Positions 1-13,664 of a stretch of DNA of 64,000 nt are shown here, one piece after another. This DNA is from Homarus americanus (taxonomy: Eukaryota; Arthropoda; Malacostraca; Decapoda; Nephropidae): the NCBI RefSeq assembly GCF_018991925.1, contig NW_024735442.1, positions 1,142,001 to 1,206,000 of the forward strand, read 5' to 3'. Under the pieces are notes generated by a model, which made no database searches, was not told where the DNA came from, and saw only the letters and a program-made list of their open reading frames with translations. Made by a program: the position numbers and the translations under genes. Each line of letters opens with the position of its first letter. Position 1 is the first letter of the stretch.

Positions 1-165
1 CTATTGTGAAACGTGGCGTGAACTCGGCAAATTCAGATGTGTGTATCTAAGAATTTGTGGGTTGGTATGGTGACGTTTGGCTCAGTCGTGGGAGTCGTGT
101 TGGCTGTATGTAGTGAGACGTGAGGAATGTTTATCAGTGTAGGTATTTCTTAATCCATTGTATAC

Positions 166-167
<2 letters not shown>

Positions 168-256
<89 letters not shown>
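168..256. repeat. (TG)n microsatellite
   Basis: About 88 bases of uninterrupted TG dinucleotide lie just before the large minisatellite. Nothing in it is coding. Confidence 0.97.
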
Positions 257-257
<1 letters not shown>

Positions 258-376
258 ACCCTCACTGTTTACTTATGCAATAGTCTTTATTGATGTCTTT
301 ATTGTGTCATGTCATTTACTCTGGAAACTCTTAGTTATAATATTCTTATTGACCCCCGAAGGACAGTGGAATAGGC

Positions 377-2023
377 AGTGTGTTGTAGTACTTACCATCA
401 GTCTCTCTGTTGTAGTACTTACCATCAGTCTCTCTGCTGTAGTACTTACCATCAGTCTCTCTGTAGTAGTACTTACCGTCAGTCTCTCCGTTGTAGTACT
501 TACCATCAGTCTCTCTGCTGTAGTACTTACCATCAGTCTCTCTGCTGTAGTACTTACCATCAGTCTCTCTGCTGTAGTACTTACCATCAGTCTCTCTGTT
601 GTAGTACTTACCATCAGTCTCTCTGCTGTAGTACTTACCATCAGTCTCTCTGCTGTAGTACTTACCATCAGTCTCTCTGCTGTAGTACTTACCATCAGTC
701 TCTCTGTTGTAGTACTTACCATCAGTCTCTCTGTTGTAGTACTTACCATCAGTCTCTCTGCTGTAGTACTTACCATCAGTCTCTCTGCTGTAGTACTTAC
801 CATCAGTCTCTCTGCTGTAGTACTTACCATCAGTCTCTCTGTTGTAGTACTTACCATCAGTCTCTCTGCTGTAGTACTTACCATCAGTCTCTCTGCTGTA
901 GTACTTACCATCAGTCTCTCTGCTGTAGTACTTACCATCAGTCTCTCTGTTGTAGTACTTACCATCAGTCTCTCTGTTGTAGTACTTACCATCAGTCTCT
1001 CTGCTGTAGTACTTACCATCAGTCTCTCTGTTGTAGTACCACCAGTCTCTCTGTTGTACTTACCATCAGTCTCTCTGCTGTAGTACTTACCATCAGTCTC
1101 TCTGCTGTAGTACTTACCATCAGTCTCTCTGTTGTAGTACTTACCATCAGTCTCTCTGTTGTAGTACTTACCATCAGTCTCTCTGTTGTAGTACTTACCA
1201 TCAGTCTCTCTGTTGTAGTACTTACCATCAGTCTCTCTGTTGTAGTACTTACCATCAGTCTCTCTGTTGTAGTACTTACCATCAGTCTCTCTGTTGTAGT
1301 ACTTACCATCAGTCTCTCTGCTGTAGTACTTACCATCAGTCTCTCTGTTGTAGTACTTACCATCAGTCTCTCTGCTGTAGTACTTACCATCAGTCTCTCT
1401 GCTGTAGTACTTACCATCAGTCTCTCTGTTGTAGTACTTACCATCAGTCTCTCTGTTGTAGTACTTACCATCAGTCTCTCTGCTGTAGTACTTACCATCA
1501 GTCTCTCTGTTGTAGTACTTACCATCAGTCTCTGTTGTAGTACTTACCATCAGTCTCTCTGTTGTAGTACTTACCATCAGTCTCTCTGTTGTAGTACTTA
1601 CCATCAGTCTCTCTGCTGTAGTACTTACCATCAGTCTCTGCTGTAGTACTTACCATCAGTCTCTCTGCTGTAGTACTTACCATCAGTCTCTCTGTACCCA
1701 TCAGTAGTACTGTCCATTACCATCAGTCTCTCTGCTGTAGTACTTACCATCAGTCTCTCTGTTGTAGTACTTACCATCAGTCTCTCTGTTGTAGTACTTA
1801 CCATCAGTCTCTCTGTGTGTACTTACCATCAGTCTCTCTGCTGTAGTACTCTGCTGTAGTACTTACCATCAGTCTCTCTGCTGTAGTACTTACCATCAGT
1901 CTCTCTGCTGTAGTACTTACCATCAGTCTCTCTGCTGTAGTACTTACCATCAGTCTCTCTGCTGTAGTACTTACCATCAGTCTCTCTGCTGTAGTACTTA
2001 CCATCAGTCTCTCTGCTGTAGAG
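377..2023. repeat. 27-bp minisatellite, about 60 copies, with higher-order structure
   Basis: A tandem array of a 27-base unit with the core GTAGTACTTACCATCAGTCT followed by CTCTG(C/T)T. Because 27 is divisible by three, the array stays open in several frames on both strands, giving artefactual 9-residue-repeat ORFs of up to about 439 codons. One position varies between C and T. Read in order, the C/T calls from about 480 to 1000 repeat as blocks of nine units (T CCC T CCC T), a 243-base higher-order unit present about twice. The right half (1030-1690) shows no such regular order and has shortened units near 1040, 1525, 1640 and 1690-1720. The minus strand of each unit reads GATG|GTAAGTACT, close to a 5' splice-site consensus. 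Confidence 0.96.
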
Positions 2024-4845
2024 TTATAGTGCTTGGGGACAGACGTTTACTCACATGGTACTCAAGACGGCTTCCCTTTACTCAGTTCTGTCCAGACTCG
2101 TGTTATTAACCTTAGCCCTTCATAATGTTTTATTTGGTTAATGCCTGATGATTTTATTCAGGTCGGAGGTTAAGCTATGAAATATCTCCCTCAAGGCGAT
2201 AAGAAATTTCAAAGGTAAAGGTGATATTATTGTGAACCAGCGAAGTGGAAAGGATTTTTTTATTTTTTACCTTTATATCAGTTAACCCGATGCCTCACGA
2301 GCCTCTTCATAACAGGATTTAACTTACAATTATGAATCAAAAGGTAAAATGTTTAAATTTACACTTGTCATCTTCTCCAGCATAATATATTGTACGCAGC
2401 TGACATTGTAAATCTAAAGTTGAAAAAAAGGACTCCAGCCTCTCCGGTAACTGGCTCCAACGGTCCACGGTGTGAGGTGTGTGGTGACATCTTAAGCAGG
2501 CGGGAACCGACCATTCCAGTCGCCTTAATCAATTACCTTCATCCATAACGCGAGGTCCGGCTGTGCTCACGCCCACCACTCACTCATAATGATCCGCTGT
2601 CGACACATTGATTATACTTGGTTATAATGCGTGGTCATGCGTGCCTTTAATGCGCTGCCACGTCCTCAGACCTGTGTTCACGCGCCTGGTGTTGGCCAGG
2701 ATCACCTACAGTGCCGCAGCGCCTCGTGGGGATTAATAGCCAGAATATACATTATTACCAGAGCCGGGCACCAACCTCCTGCTCCTCCACACCTCTTGTC
2801 CGCGCCTCCCGCCACGCCACTCTGCTTGGAGCTTAATTTCTCAGAAGTGACGACAACACCTTTTTGTTTGAGCACCATTAAGGTTGCCGTGTAGATAGAG
2901 ACCTTTGAGTTACTGAACAAATTGACATATAACATTATAAATTAAATAGTGAACGCACGCTTTTCCGAGAGGCATATTGTACCTAAGAGTCACAATTATT
3001 GTATGTGTTTGTATTTTATCTGATCCTCCCAGTGGTTGGGGTACCCGGCCATGCCAGAGTCTTAGAAGAGGTGGCCAAAATTAAGTGAACATGCAAAACC
3101 TAACTATATTAAATTGCGGTTCTCTAAGTTAGACACTGGTTGTGTACAGGAACACTTCTATGTGGGAGTCTACCCCTGCTGGGGCGCCTCCCCCCATCAA
3201 TCTAGACATTCGTGAGTCGAGTATCCACGGCGCCAGTTACGTGAGCATACCAAATTTCTGCTCCCTCCTTATAACCGTGGCTGAGCATAATAAGGGCACG
3301 AAAAATTTTTATAATGAGGGTGTTCCACCATCAGGGGTTGGGGGCGGGAACCATTTCACCTTCGGAACACTACTGGGGCAGGTACTGTACTGTACTGTAC
3401 TGTAGTATGACGCGGTGTAGTGGCCCTTATAACCGACGGACTGAGACTAAAACACGACAACAGCGACCAAATAATTGTCTGGTATAAGTGAATATGTCTA
3501 CTGTAAATTCTATTTTTGTTTTCTGTTTTTCCATCCTTTTGGGTTTATATAGCTGTTTGTTAATGGTGTTTTGTTTATTTGTGGATATTTTGATTTTAAA
3601 TGAAGGATGATAAATAATTGGATTGACCAATAGACCTTTTGTTTTCTTTTTTACGTAAGTGGTGACGAAGATGTTTCATTAATATCTGCTAAACTTAATA
3701 GAGAAGAGATGAACGAGTTGGGAGTCTCTTCTCTGGTGAAGAGGAAGAGTAATTTATAAGGAAGAATAACACATCAGGAAATTTCAAGAGTTTACATAAT
3801 TAATTTTGTACAGTGAAACCCTGAAAATCTTCCAGAGGATTTAAACTAATTCTGGGGAACAGTTCTTATTAGCTGGAGGAAGAATACCATCTGGGCGCAG
3901 CTTTGGGAAGGCTCTCGCTGTCGGAGAACTGACAAAGCTTCCCAGCGTAGAATTTTGAGGGGGTACAAAGTGAAGGATTAAATAGGATGAGAAAATGGAT
4001 CTGAAATGATTTAGTCAAGAAATATAAGGATTCATGGATACCTGTCTGCCAGTGTAGGAAGAGACAATATATTTTGGTGCTAATAAATGTATATATCAGT
4101 GAGGTGTGTTTGTTGAATCTATTAAATGATGAAAGGATTCCGCCACGACACCTCTAGTAGATTGTCCACCCGTCTGTGATCCTCAAGGCCACGAGAAGTT
4201 CCTCAGCCTCGAGAGACAACACTATCGTCAACAAAGGTTCCCAAGACAGTATTATGCCATCTCTGAACGTCTGATATGTGATGCCTTCAAGTAACCCCTC
4301 GGAAAGTGTTTGTAATATGTAGTACTCGACCCCACCAAAGTAAGCTTACATCCCAGCAAGTTACTCGACACTCGACAGCGTTTTGAACAGCGGAAGAAAC
4401 CAAAGCTGAAATAGATAAAGTTGCGAGAGAAAGAAATGACGTATCTGAAAATATAATAATAGCAAGTGTTGTATCTTGGTAAACACTGTATATGTTGGGT
4501 TGATGATGTAAACTGTGACAGATGATAAAATTTGGCTTTGTTTATTCACTGTTATCTTGCCAACACGTGAGCTGAAGATTATATATCACTCTGTTGCAAT
4601 AGTTTAGGTAATTATTTTAAGTCTTTTTTTATCGGTATTTATGTGATGTAGACCGGTCGTACTTGTTACTGGTGTTATCTGTGGCCGTAAATGGGGGAGT
4701 TACATTATAGACGTGACACCAGCCTGGGTGGACGTGACTAACGGCCCCGGATATATTGACTACTACACAAGATAGATAACCTAAGGCAGGGTAAACAGTT
4801 CTCTATCTTCCTTCCTTTTTATCTGGAAGTATTTGAGTCAGGTTA
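2024..4845. other. Intergenic, no gene recognised
   Basis: Unique-looking sequence with short ORFs only. None has a recognisable domain or splice-consistent coding structure. A short (TACTG)n run lies near 3380-3405. Confidence 0.6.
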
Positions 4846-4867
4846 GGTTAGGTTAGGTTAGGTTAGG
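4841..4867 (+). repeat. Interstitial TTAGG repeat
   Basis: About five perfect tandem copies of GGTTA/TTAGG. TTAGG is the standard arthropod telomere unit. A related CCTAA run of three to four copies lies at about 7422-7442. Such short interstitial runs are common and do not indicate a chromosome end. Confidence 0.8.
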
Positions 4868-5464
4868 CTGTCGTGTAGCGGATTCACTCGGTAAGAACGT
4901 TGTGCAGTGAGCCATTGGAGCTTCACTCAGGCCGCCATTAGTACAAGCTATTGTGTCCCTTGTAGAGGAGAGCAGGATGGCCCCCAGAGAGGTCCTTGTT
5001 TACAGTGTCCACACGAGTCCTCCGCTCCCTCCATCCTGTCGCGGGGAGAGCAAACCTTCCGCTGTCCTCCCTCACTTTTTTTTTGTGTTTTCCTCCCGCC
5101 AAGAAAACACCCCTTCTCTCCCCCCCCATACGTCAGACCATACACACAAACAATTCTACACCTTTAGATAACTTGCTTACTTTCTTGGTAACATTTACTC
5201 TGTTCTCCATATATTTGTTCTATATTCATGGTTATGTATCGTATCCACATAACACTAACGAGCCGCGTTCCTTCCTCAACGGCAAACGCTTTTTAAAGAT
5301 GGAAGTTTATGTATGCTTGCTTCCTCGAGTCAGGCCATCACCCGGCCACGAAAACCTCTTTACCTTCACTGAGTTTCTGAAGGCCATTTGTAAACCCTTC
5401 CTATTTCCTCGCCACTTCCTGCTCAACTTACAGTCTTACCTCTGAGTCAAGCCACCTAGCCACC

Positions 5465-5600
5465 AGACCCTCCTCATACCTCCTCCTCTTCCTCTTAGCT
5501 CCTCCTCCTCTTCCTCTTAGCTCCTCCTCCTCTTCCTCTTAGCTCCTCCTCCTCTTCCTCTTAGCTCCTCTTCCTCTTCCTCTTTCCTCCTCCTCCTCCT
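5465..5600. repeat. CTCCTCCTCTTCCTCTTAG minisatellite
   Basis: A pyrimidine-rich tandem repeat of about 22 bases (CTCCTCCTC TTCCTCTTAG), four to five copies, grading into (CCT)n. It is followed at about 5700-5830 by a GA-rich tract. ORFs across it are low-complexity artefacts. Confidence 0.85.
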
Positions 5601-6472
5601 CGTTCCAGGTGTTTCTTCTCCCCACATCCTTCTCGTTCCTCCCACATCGTAGATTCATCTCGTGCAAAAAAAAAAGTGAGAAAAATGTAGGGTCAAGAAT
5701 GGCGGGAGAAAGACAGAGAGAGACAAGAAAACAGAGAGAGAGAGAGAAAAAGACAGTGAAAGAGACACGCGGGAATAGATGGGACACAGAACTAGAAGGG
5801 GAGAGAGAGAGACGGGAGAGGAAGAGAATGTTACGTGGAGAGATAATGACAAAAGTGACCTAATTAACTTACCTGTCACATTTAGTGTCTCCGTCCCAAA
5901 GTTGAATCCCTCTTGTGAGACTGACAGAGTATATCATTCCGCGGCCCCACGAGAAGTTTGCAAAATGTATCAATACTTGTAATGAAGGTAGCTTATGTTG
6001 GCGGCTCTCCTCAGTCCCACCAGTGTTAAGGGATTAGTAGTCATTTAATATAGTTCATATCGTCGTTATATAAACCTCAACTACGTCTAAGGTAAATACC
6101 AGCTCAGGTCAGATGATAGATTTTTACCATAACATCTCTAGGCGGCGTTGTCATGGTGATTATCCCAGTATGAACATTATAAAATCCTTTCCGTTCTTGA
6201 TTCATAATCTGGATATGAAGTCGGATTCAGACGATGCTGGTCGCCATCCTCACACGAACCCTGGATACGATCATCATCTTAAAGCCTGTAAGACACTTGT
6301 GTGTATTTTGTTTTTCTTGTGTATATATAATGAGCTTAACGTCCTTATGTTTGTCTTTTTTTTTGCCGAAGTTTTTCCATTCTGGTGATTAGTGCTGAGA
6401 CAAGTGAGCATCGGGTCACGTTAGAGACACTTGGGGTTAATGAACTTGTTTCTGATGCGCACAAGACGTGAT

Positions 6473-6483
6473 TATTATTATTA

Positions 6484-6514
<31 letters not shown>

Positions 6515-6516
6515 TA
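6473..6516. repeat. (ATT)n microsatellite
   Basis: Imperfect ATT trinucleotide repeat interrupted by a short T run. Confidence 0.9.
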
Positions 6517-6989
6517 AACATGCTTAATAATAAATAATGAAAACTACACGACTTTCTCAATCACTTTTAGAACACGACAGTTGCAGTAACACCCACAACC
6601 TCGTTCTCTGTCACCCCTAGTTTACACAAAGCAACACAGCCAGGGTAAGTCAGTCAGTCAGTCACTTGAGGTCTGTCGTGTAGGAGAGAGGCTGGGCTGG
6701 GCTGGGTGAGGTTGCTGTGAATAATGGTGTTCCTTGCTCTTGTGGAAATAGTTTACAAGATGTAAATAGGTAGTATATGGATAATTGAACGTTTTTTACA
6801 TTTATTTACGTCTGTGTGTAAATTATTTGACGACAGACGATAGAAAAACGGGAGAGGAATGTTGGAGGATGGTGACAGCGACACTTGACTGAAGGATGGA
6901 TCTCGCCAAGTACACAATGGAAATAGTCCTGGAAAAGGTAAACAAACAGAATAAGCCATAACACATATAGTAGGTCACGTGATACTCTG

Positions 6990-6991
<2 letters not shown>

Positions 6992-7042
<51 letters not shown>
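6992..7042. repeat. (CA)n microsatellite
   Basis: About 25 perfect CA units. Cysteine/valine ORFs on the minus strand are artefacts of this tract. Confidence 0.95.
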
Positions 7043-7046
<4 letters not shown>

Positions 7047-7261
7047 TAATAAATCAGTGTATTCACTCCCAGTAAACACTACTCCTTGCACTGTCACTAT
7101 GTTGAAATGAACTGTAGTTTGAGCTTTTCCCCATCTAGTTATTATATGTCTTATTTGTGTCACTTATGTTACTTGTATAGTATTTGTAATTCGAAACCCA
7201 TTCCCCAAATATGTAACTGTATATTTTCAGCCTTCTGGTTGCCAAGCTCTTTCAATAAACC

Positions 7262-7285
7262 GTTAATTATTATTATTATTATTAT

Positions 7286-7319
<34 letters not shown>
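7262..7319. repeat. Compound (ATT)n-(CA)n microsatellite
   Basis: About nine ATT units are directly followed by about 14 CA units. Confidence 0.93.
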
Positions 7320-7321
<2 letters not shown>

Positions 7322-7784
7322 CATTATTCACAGTTGCTAATTAACGTATCTAATTAAGGTAGAGTCTCAATGAAATACCTATGCTGCTCCTGAATGTAAT
7401 ATTTTCTGGTTTACCTCCCCCCTAACCTAACCTAACCTAATCTACCGTAATATAATCCCACAACCTAACCTACTCTCCCCCCCCCCAACTTAACTCAACC
7501 AAACCCGGGTATTTATTAAAAGAATATTCGGGTATATGAGATCAGTTCGGGTAGGTAGTGAGTGTCGGCACCACGGCAGTCAATAAAGGCGACGTCATCA
7601 ATCATCGTGAACGGAAAATATCACTTACTCACCTCTCATGCTCCTCAATGGCTGCCAGCTGAGTCAATTGTGGGCGTGAGGGCGTGTTTGTGTATGGGCG
7701 TGGTGGTGCTAGTGAGCCATTGTATGTATATGGGGGGGGGGGTGTGGATGTGTGGAGAGAGGGATAGACAGAGAAAGTAGAGAG

Positions 7785-8217
7785 ATATTCAGTGGTTTAA
7801 GGGAATGGACGTGATGAATGAGGAGGGAGGGAAGGAGAGACGTAGGGTTGGGGGAGAGAAAGAGGAGGGAAGGGAGGAAGTGGAGAGAGAGATGTGGAGG
7901 AGGGAAGGAAATATGTGTAGGGGGGTAGGTGAGGGAAAATAGAGGGGAGAGTTAATGATGTGATGTTGTGCAGGAAAGCTAAATGCAGGAAGGGGGAGAG
8001 GAGTAGGGAGGGAGGTAGAAGAGAGGAGGAGGAAAAGATGAGAAGGAGAAGGAAGAGATGAGGAGAAGGAGGGGAGGAGGAGGAGTAGGAAGACAGGAGG
8101 TGGAGGAGTAGGAAAAGATGAGAAGGAGTAGGAAGAGATGATGAGTAGGACGATGGGAGTAGTAGGAAAATAAGAGGAGGATAAAGGAAGAAGAAAGTAA
8201 AATAAGGAAGGTGAAAG

Positions 8218-8255
<38 letters not shown>
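7785..8255. repeat. Purine-rich low-complexity tract ending in (TG)n
   Basis: Roughly 430 bases of G/A-rich sequence with recurring GAGGAGGA and GGAAGAGATGAG motifs, closed by about 18 TG units (8220-8255). The 204-codon minus-strand ORF is Ser/Pro/Leu-rich low complexity and is not supported as a gene. Confidence 0.85.
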
Positions 8256-8256
<1 letters not shown>

Positions 8257-8617
8257 GCAGATAGTGGATTTTGACGTGTATGTGTACGTGGTTTGTGTAT
8301 TTTAATAAGAATGTGATCCCTCAGTCTTGTCTTGTCTTTCTGTCTGTGTATGTATGTATGTATGTATGTATGTATATATATGTATGCAGCAGAGTGGATA
8401 CAACACTCCATAGGTTCACTGGTTCATGCTCAGATACAGCCAGGTTCACTGGTTCATGCGCCAGGACATACAGCCGGGTTCACCCAGTTATGTATGGGTA
8501 CCAAACGTCACTAGGCTGCTGCGTCATTTGGGCTGATCCTAATGGGGCAAACAAATAAAACCACATTGAAACCCATGATGAAGTGGTCTCTAACGCACAG
8601 TCAGGATAGGTCACACT

Positions 8618-8688
8618 AGACTGGGACCTATTTGACCTGGGACCTATTTGACCTGGGGCCTATTTGACCTGGGACCTATTTGACCTCT
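8618..8688. repeat. 16-bp tandem repeat, 4 copies
   Basis: GGGACCTATTTGACCT repeats four times with little variation. Confidence 0.88.
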
Positions 8689-9929
8689 CTCCCTGCTGTA
8701 TGACGCCTTAGAGGGAATTGATGTGTAGGAAACTGCTCAACTCTATACCCGTGGGAGGAGACGAGCCATGTTGACGACCTTACATTGATCAGTTGATTAA
8801 GACTATTGTGCCTTATTAAATACCTGTATAGAAACTACAGGAGAATTAGTCTGTCAAGAATACAAAAGAAGGGGGGGGGGAGTCTGTCAAGAATACAAAA
8901 GAAAGAATTAGAGTAGATAGGGGAGTGAATGTGTGTGTGTAGAGAGAGAGAGAGAGGGGAAGGGGGTAAGTGGGAATGATAAAAATATAGAGAATAAGAG
9001 ATATACATTACATCACCGACAGCAGCGAGACTTTATCACCGCCACAACATTATTAACGGATTAAATAAACGATACATTAAAACATCTTCCATTACGACAA
9101 ATTTTAAGGCACCGTAAACCACATGTCGTCCCTCTTACTAAAATCTGTCGTGTTTACGGGACCTTCAGAGGAATATCAAGGAAGCTAGAATATGATTTGT
9201 CAGTTTTAGATTTCCAATAATGACACTGAGTTGTCGTATTTTGATTATACATATCCAAAAACCGCGATGAGTTATCCTATTTAAGTTTAAAATGTCCTAT
9301 AAATTCACCAAGATATCCTATTTCAGTTTTATGTATACTATAACGACGCATATATATCATATTGTAGTCTTAGATATCCGACATGACAGCTACGTTGTCT
9401 ACCAGTGTTATAAAATTAGCGAATGGATCAAGAGAACGTGACGAAAACGATGAATTTGGACACGAGGTGAGAATATTGAGGTGGTTGGACCAGCACCGTA
9501 CCACAACAGTAAATATGGCTTGATTGGGTAAACTGAAGGAAAGTGGGTGATATTGTCCATCAGGGGGTAAATATTAGCCAGGGTTACCGAGGACGTCACC
9601 CCCTCGCCTCGGTGGCCGGAATGTCAACACAAACGTCGAGTGGAGGAATTACCCCCAACCATCGCCTCTTCAGTGATTGTCTTTTTTAACTGGATCCTGT
9701 TTACAATTCCACACCAAAAAAGAGTCACCAGGAGGTAGAAAATTAATTTCCAAGGAGTGTAGGGAAGCCCGGAAGGTGATTAAAGGATAGGAAGTGAAGG
9801 GTGTAGGGGAGCTATCGTCAAGTTGAAAACAGCTTCTCTGTTAATGTGATGTTTGCGCTGGTTGATTAAGGGTGAGTCCCAGATATTTGTCCTCAAGTAT
9901 GACGGTATCGAGACTGAGGGCAGGCGCAT

Positions 9930-9930
<1 letters not shown>
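8689..9930. other. Intergenic, no gene recognised
   Basis: No coding or RNA feature was recognised. There is a direct repeat of AGTCTGTCAAGAATACAAAAG around 8849 and 8881, separated by a short G run, and a short GA tract near 8941. Confidence 0.55.
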
Positions 9931-9964
<34 letters not shown>

Positions 9965-10088
9965 TATATAGTGTATGTGTCAGATGCATGGAAACTTTTT
10001 TCTCTGGTTGTGTCTGTGACCACTCTACTGTGAGTGTTTTGTTACAATACTACACTGTGTACTTGTATTCAACACTCCTGTGCTACAG

Positions 10089-10217
<129 letters not shown>

Positions 10218-10990
10218 CATCATGCTGAAACCTACTCAGAGTTCACCCGGGCGTACAGGCCAGAAGCCTCTCCCTATTTTGCATGACACATGGAGAGGCA
10301 GCTCGTGTGTCATGCTGGTCTACTACTGCCTGCTGCCGCGACAGTCTGATCCCCTTACAACTTCCTACAGATCTACGTCCTCTGGTAAATACAATACACT
10401 TTGACGCACTCTTATTACTCTGCCTACAAGTGTGGGTCAGGGGATTGTTTGGGTCCTGCCTGTCTGTCTGTCTGTGCCTAAAACAACTCGAGAATGGGAT
10501 TATAGATAATATGTACTAAACTTTGCAGGTTTGATCAGAACGTGACACGATCCACTTGATAAACTCTTAGTGTAAATCACGACACAATTTACCAAGTATT
10601 AAAGAAAACGAAGACACGAGACAATCTTTAGCGGTGACTATATCAATTAAAGGTAACAGCATCACAAGTTTACCCTTCCATGGTAACGGTTCACGGACAG
10701 GGTATCATTATCTCTTATTTTAGTATATACATGGATGAATAAAGTAGTTTGGTATTCATATAGGTCATAATCAGTTCTGAATTCACTGTAATTACTGCTA
10801 ACTCGGTAATTGGGATAAAAACTTGACTCCTCAGACAAAGAAACACACCCGCAGCCCCCACGTGTTCCAGCCGCAGTGAACACCTTTTGTTGTGCCTTGG
10901 AGAAATTTCACTGTATTAATTTTCTTTACTTGCACACACACATACATTCATACACATTCAAGTACATTTGTAAATTCATGACTATAAATT

Positions 10991-11037
10991 ATACATACAT
11001 ACATACATACATACATACATACATACATACATACATA
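10991..11037. repeat. (ATAC)n microsatellite
   Basis: About 12 units of the tetranucleotide ATAC. The same motif recurs at 28910-28955. Confidence 0.94.
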
Positions 11038-11504
11038 CTGTGGCTCCTGGCTCCATGGCTGTCTGCGTCAGGGCTCAGGAGAGAGAGGCCCCAGGGTGTA
11101 GTGAAGCCATTAGTCTTGTGGCCCCCAGACACCGAGTCCGCCTTTGTTGTCTTTCTTAACGTGTTTATTTAAGGCGGTGAAATACCTAATGATATTTTTC
11201 ATTTACATAAGTCGTTTATTTTACTCTGGTTGATCTGTTTTTCTTGGACTTTTCAGTGATTCTTTTGTTTCGTGAGCTGAAGGGGATACGGACTACGTGT
11301 TTTTAAATATAACTTTTAAATATTGGGTTTTTTTTAATTTCTTATGAAAAACTGTACATTTTTTCTTAGTTACGGGCGGAGTTATATTTTCTTATATGTC
11401 TATAATAAGTTTTTAGATTGTTAATTAAATAGAGAGAGAGGGGGGGGTGTTGTAAGCTACTGTTATAGTTTAGTTTGACGAAATACAGTAATTCAAGTTT
11501 GTGC

Positions 11505-11850
11505 CCTACTACCACCACACGTCACTATCACCACCACCACACATTACCATCACCATCATACCTCACCATCACCACCACACACCATACCTCACACCTCCAC
11601 TACACATCACCACCACACACCATACCTCACACCACCATCATACCACACATCACCACCACCACACATCACCACCACTACACATCACCACCACACACCATAC
11701 CTCACACCACCATCATACCACACATCACCACCACCACACATCACCACCACTACATATCACCACCACCACACATCACCACCACCACACATCACCACCACCA
11801 CACATCACCACCACTACACATCACCACCACAACACACTACAAATTAGAAT
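11505..11850. repeat. CAC/CAT-rich minisatellite
   Basis: Irregular array built from ATCACCACCACCACAC and CACCATACCTCACACC modules. A block of about 120 bases ending in CATACCACACATCACC is duplicated in tandem (about 11590 and 11690). His/Thr-rich ORFs in two frames are artefacts. Confidence 0.9.
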
Positions 11851-12154
11851 GCAAATTAGTATCCCTCCGTTGTCTGGTAATCCTGGGATATTACAAATTG
11901 GACTTTTGGAAAATTGGAATCTTCACACGATAAGTATTTTTTAATCTCCAATGAAGTTAAATAATTATTTGGATTTATAGAGAATTTGGGTATTTTGTTG
12001 CAGTTATTTTAGTGGAATGAAACATGAGTTAGGTGATTGTGAAGCGGGAATGACGTAGTGGAGAGAGGGAGGGAGGGAATGATTGACACATTACCTCATT
12101 AAGCTGTTCTTGTTGCTCACGACACCTGCAGCATTCCAGTTTTCATTTACAGCT

Positions 12155-12303
12155 CTGATTCCTACTTACAGCATTCCAACCCCCCTTACAGCATTCCAAC
12201 CCCCCTTACAGCATTCCAACCCCCCTTACAGCATTCCAACCCCCCTTACAGCATTCCAACCCCCCCTTACAGCATTCCAACCCCCCATTTACAACATTCC
12301 AAC
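12155..12303. repeat. 21-bp minisatellite (ACAGCATTCCAACCCCCCTT)
   Basis: About seven copies of a 20-22 base unit; the outer copies at each end are diverged. Confidence 0.92.
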
Positions 12304-12869
12304 TTCAACACCTGTTACACGAAGAATAGAAATCCTTGTCCCATTTTCCTGCAGTTGACGATGAATATAGAAAACGTAACAGATATTTAAGGGGGAAGTT
12401 AAAAAAAAAGTACATAATTTAAATACAAAAATCGGTGGTTTACGATCTGGACAACTCAACGACCAGGTATTATTTCCCCCGTTAACAGGTGTAACTAACA
12501 GTGAAATTAACAGTTTAGAAGTGGGATTTACAACAGATATGGCACCGTTTTTGTTTGCATTGTATCAGGTGTTGTAGGTGTGTGTGTGTCGACAGGTTAA
12601 CAGGATACATTATATACAAATAGTGGCTATGAAAGGCTTGTGTCTTGATATTAAGTAAAATAAATAAACGTAGAAATGAACTATAGTCAATCAAGAAAAT
12701 AATTTGAGAGTCATCTGCTTACACTCCCTTCTAGATACTCCCGCACCTACACACCCCCTACCTACACACCCCCTAGCACCCCCCACCTACACCCCCTCCC
12801 CTACACCCCCTGGTCCGTCGAAGTGATGATAGATAAAAAAAAGTCGTTAGGTTATACAGTTACCACAAC

Positions 12870-12871
<2 letters not shown>

Positions 12872-12946
<75 letters not shown>
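12872..12946. repeat. (CT)n microsatellite
   Basis: About 37 CT units without interruption. Confidence 0.97.
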
Positions 12947-12948
<2 letters not shown>

Positions 12949-13607
12949 GTCTCAGAGAAAATAATCAGGCAAGTCTGAGTCGGGTTTGTTTACTTGAGTT
13001 AGTGTCGTCGTGGTTCTCGTTTTCTGTTTATTTTCCAGATGAGAGGAGACGGAGTTTATCGTGTGTGTCTGTCTGTCGGTAATTACGGGGGACGATCGAA
13101 CCCATTCTTCCGTTGCAACTGAGAATTGTAGACTCCCTAAAATGAATTGTTAGTGTAGATACTAATGATGACAACAGTATTCATAATGATAATGGGGTAA
13201 TGATTTTGATGATGGCATTAAAGATAATTAAACACCTGACCGGATGCTAAGCCTCACACAAACCTTTACCATTGCAGAGAATATATCGAGCTAATAACAC
13301 TGTTGCTGTAGTTTAAGAGAGTCATAGCTGTAGACTGTCTCATGTCATCGTTTTATTTAATGACAAAAAAACATATTTTATCTTTAGTTCCTGAAATACC
13401 CCCAATATATATGTATTATTGGGGAACAAACACTGCCAACACTTGGTCAGTTTTGATGCGACCAAACGTTTATCATGTACTGTAGAGTTGTAGACCTCTT
13501 GTCACGTGTTGATGATACCTCCCAGGTGTTGTGGACACAGACAGATTGGTCCAAGAACAATACTTTGCCCCGTTGTTATGGGCTGGGTAATAATAATAAC
13601 ATTATGA

Positions 13608-13609
13608 TT

Positions 13610-13663
<54 letters not shown>

Positions 13664-13664
13664 C
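13608..13664. repeat. (AAT)n microsatellite
   Basis: About 18 AAT units. A poly-Asn ORF here is an artefact. Confidence 0.95.

Noticed and set aside
304..2004. Long ORFs of 168-439 codons on both strands over the minisatellite
   Set aside because: The 27-base unit keeps several frames open at once; the proteins are pure 9-residue repeats with no other support.
4841..4867. TTAGG run as a telomere end
   Set aside because: Only five units, surrounded by ordinary sequence on both sides; an interstitial run.
7797..8411. 204-codon minus-strand ORF
   Set aside because: Purine-rich low complexity on the other strand gives Ser/Pro/Leu runs and His/Thr from (TG)n. No domain.
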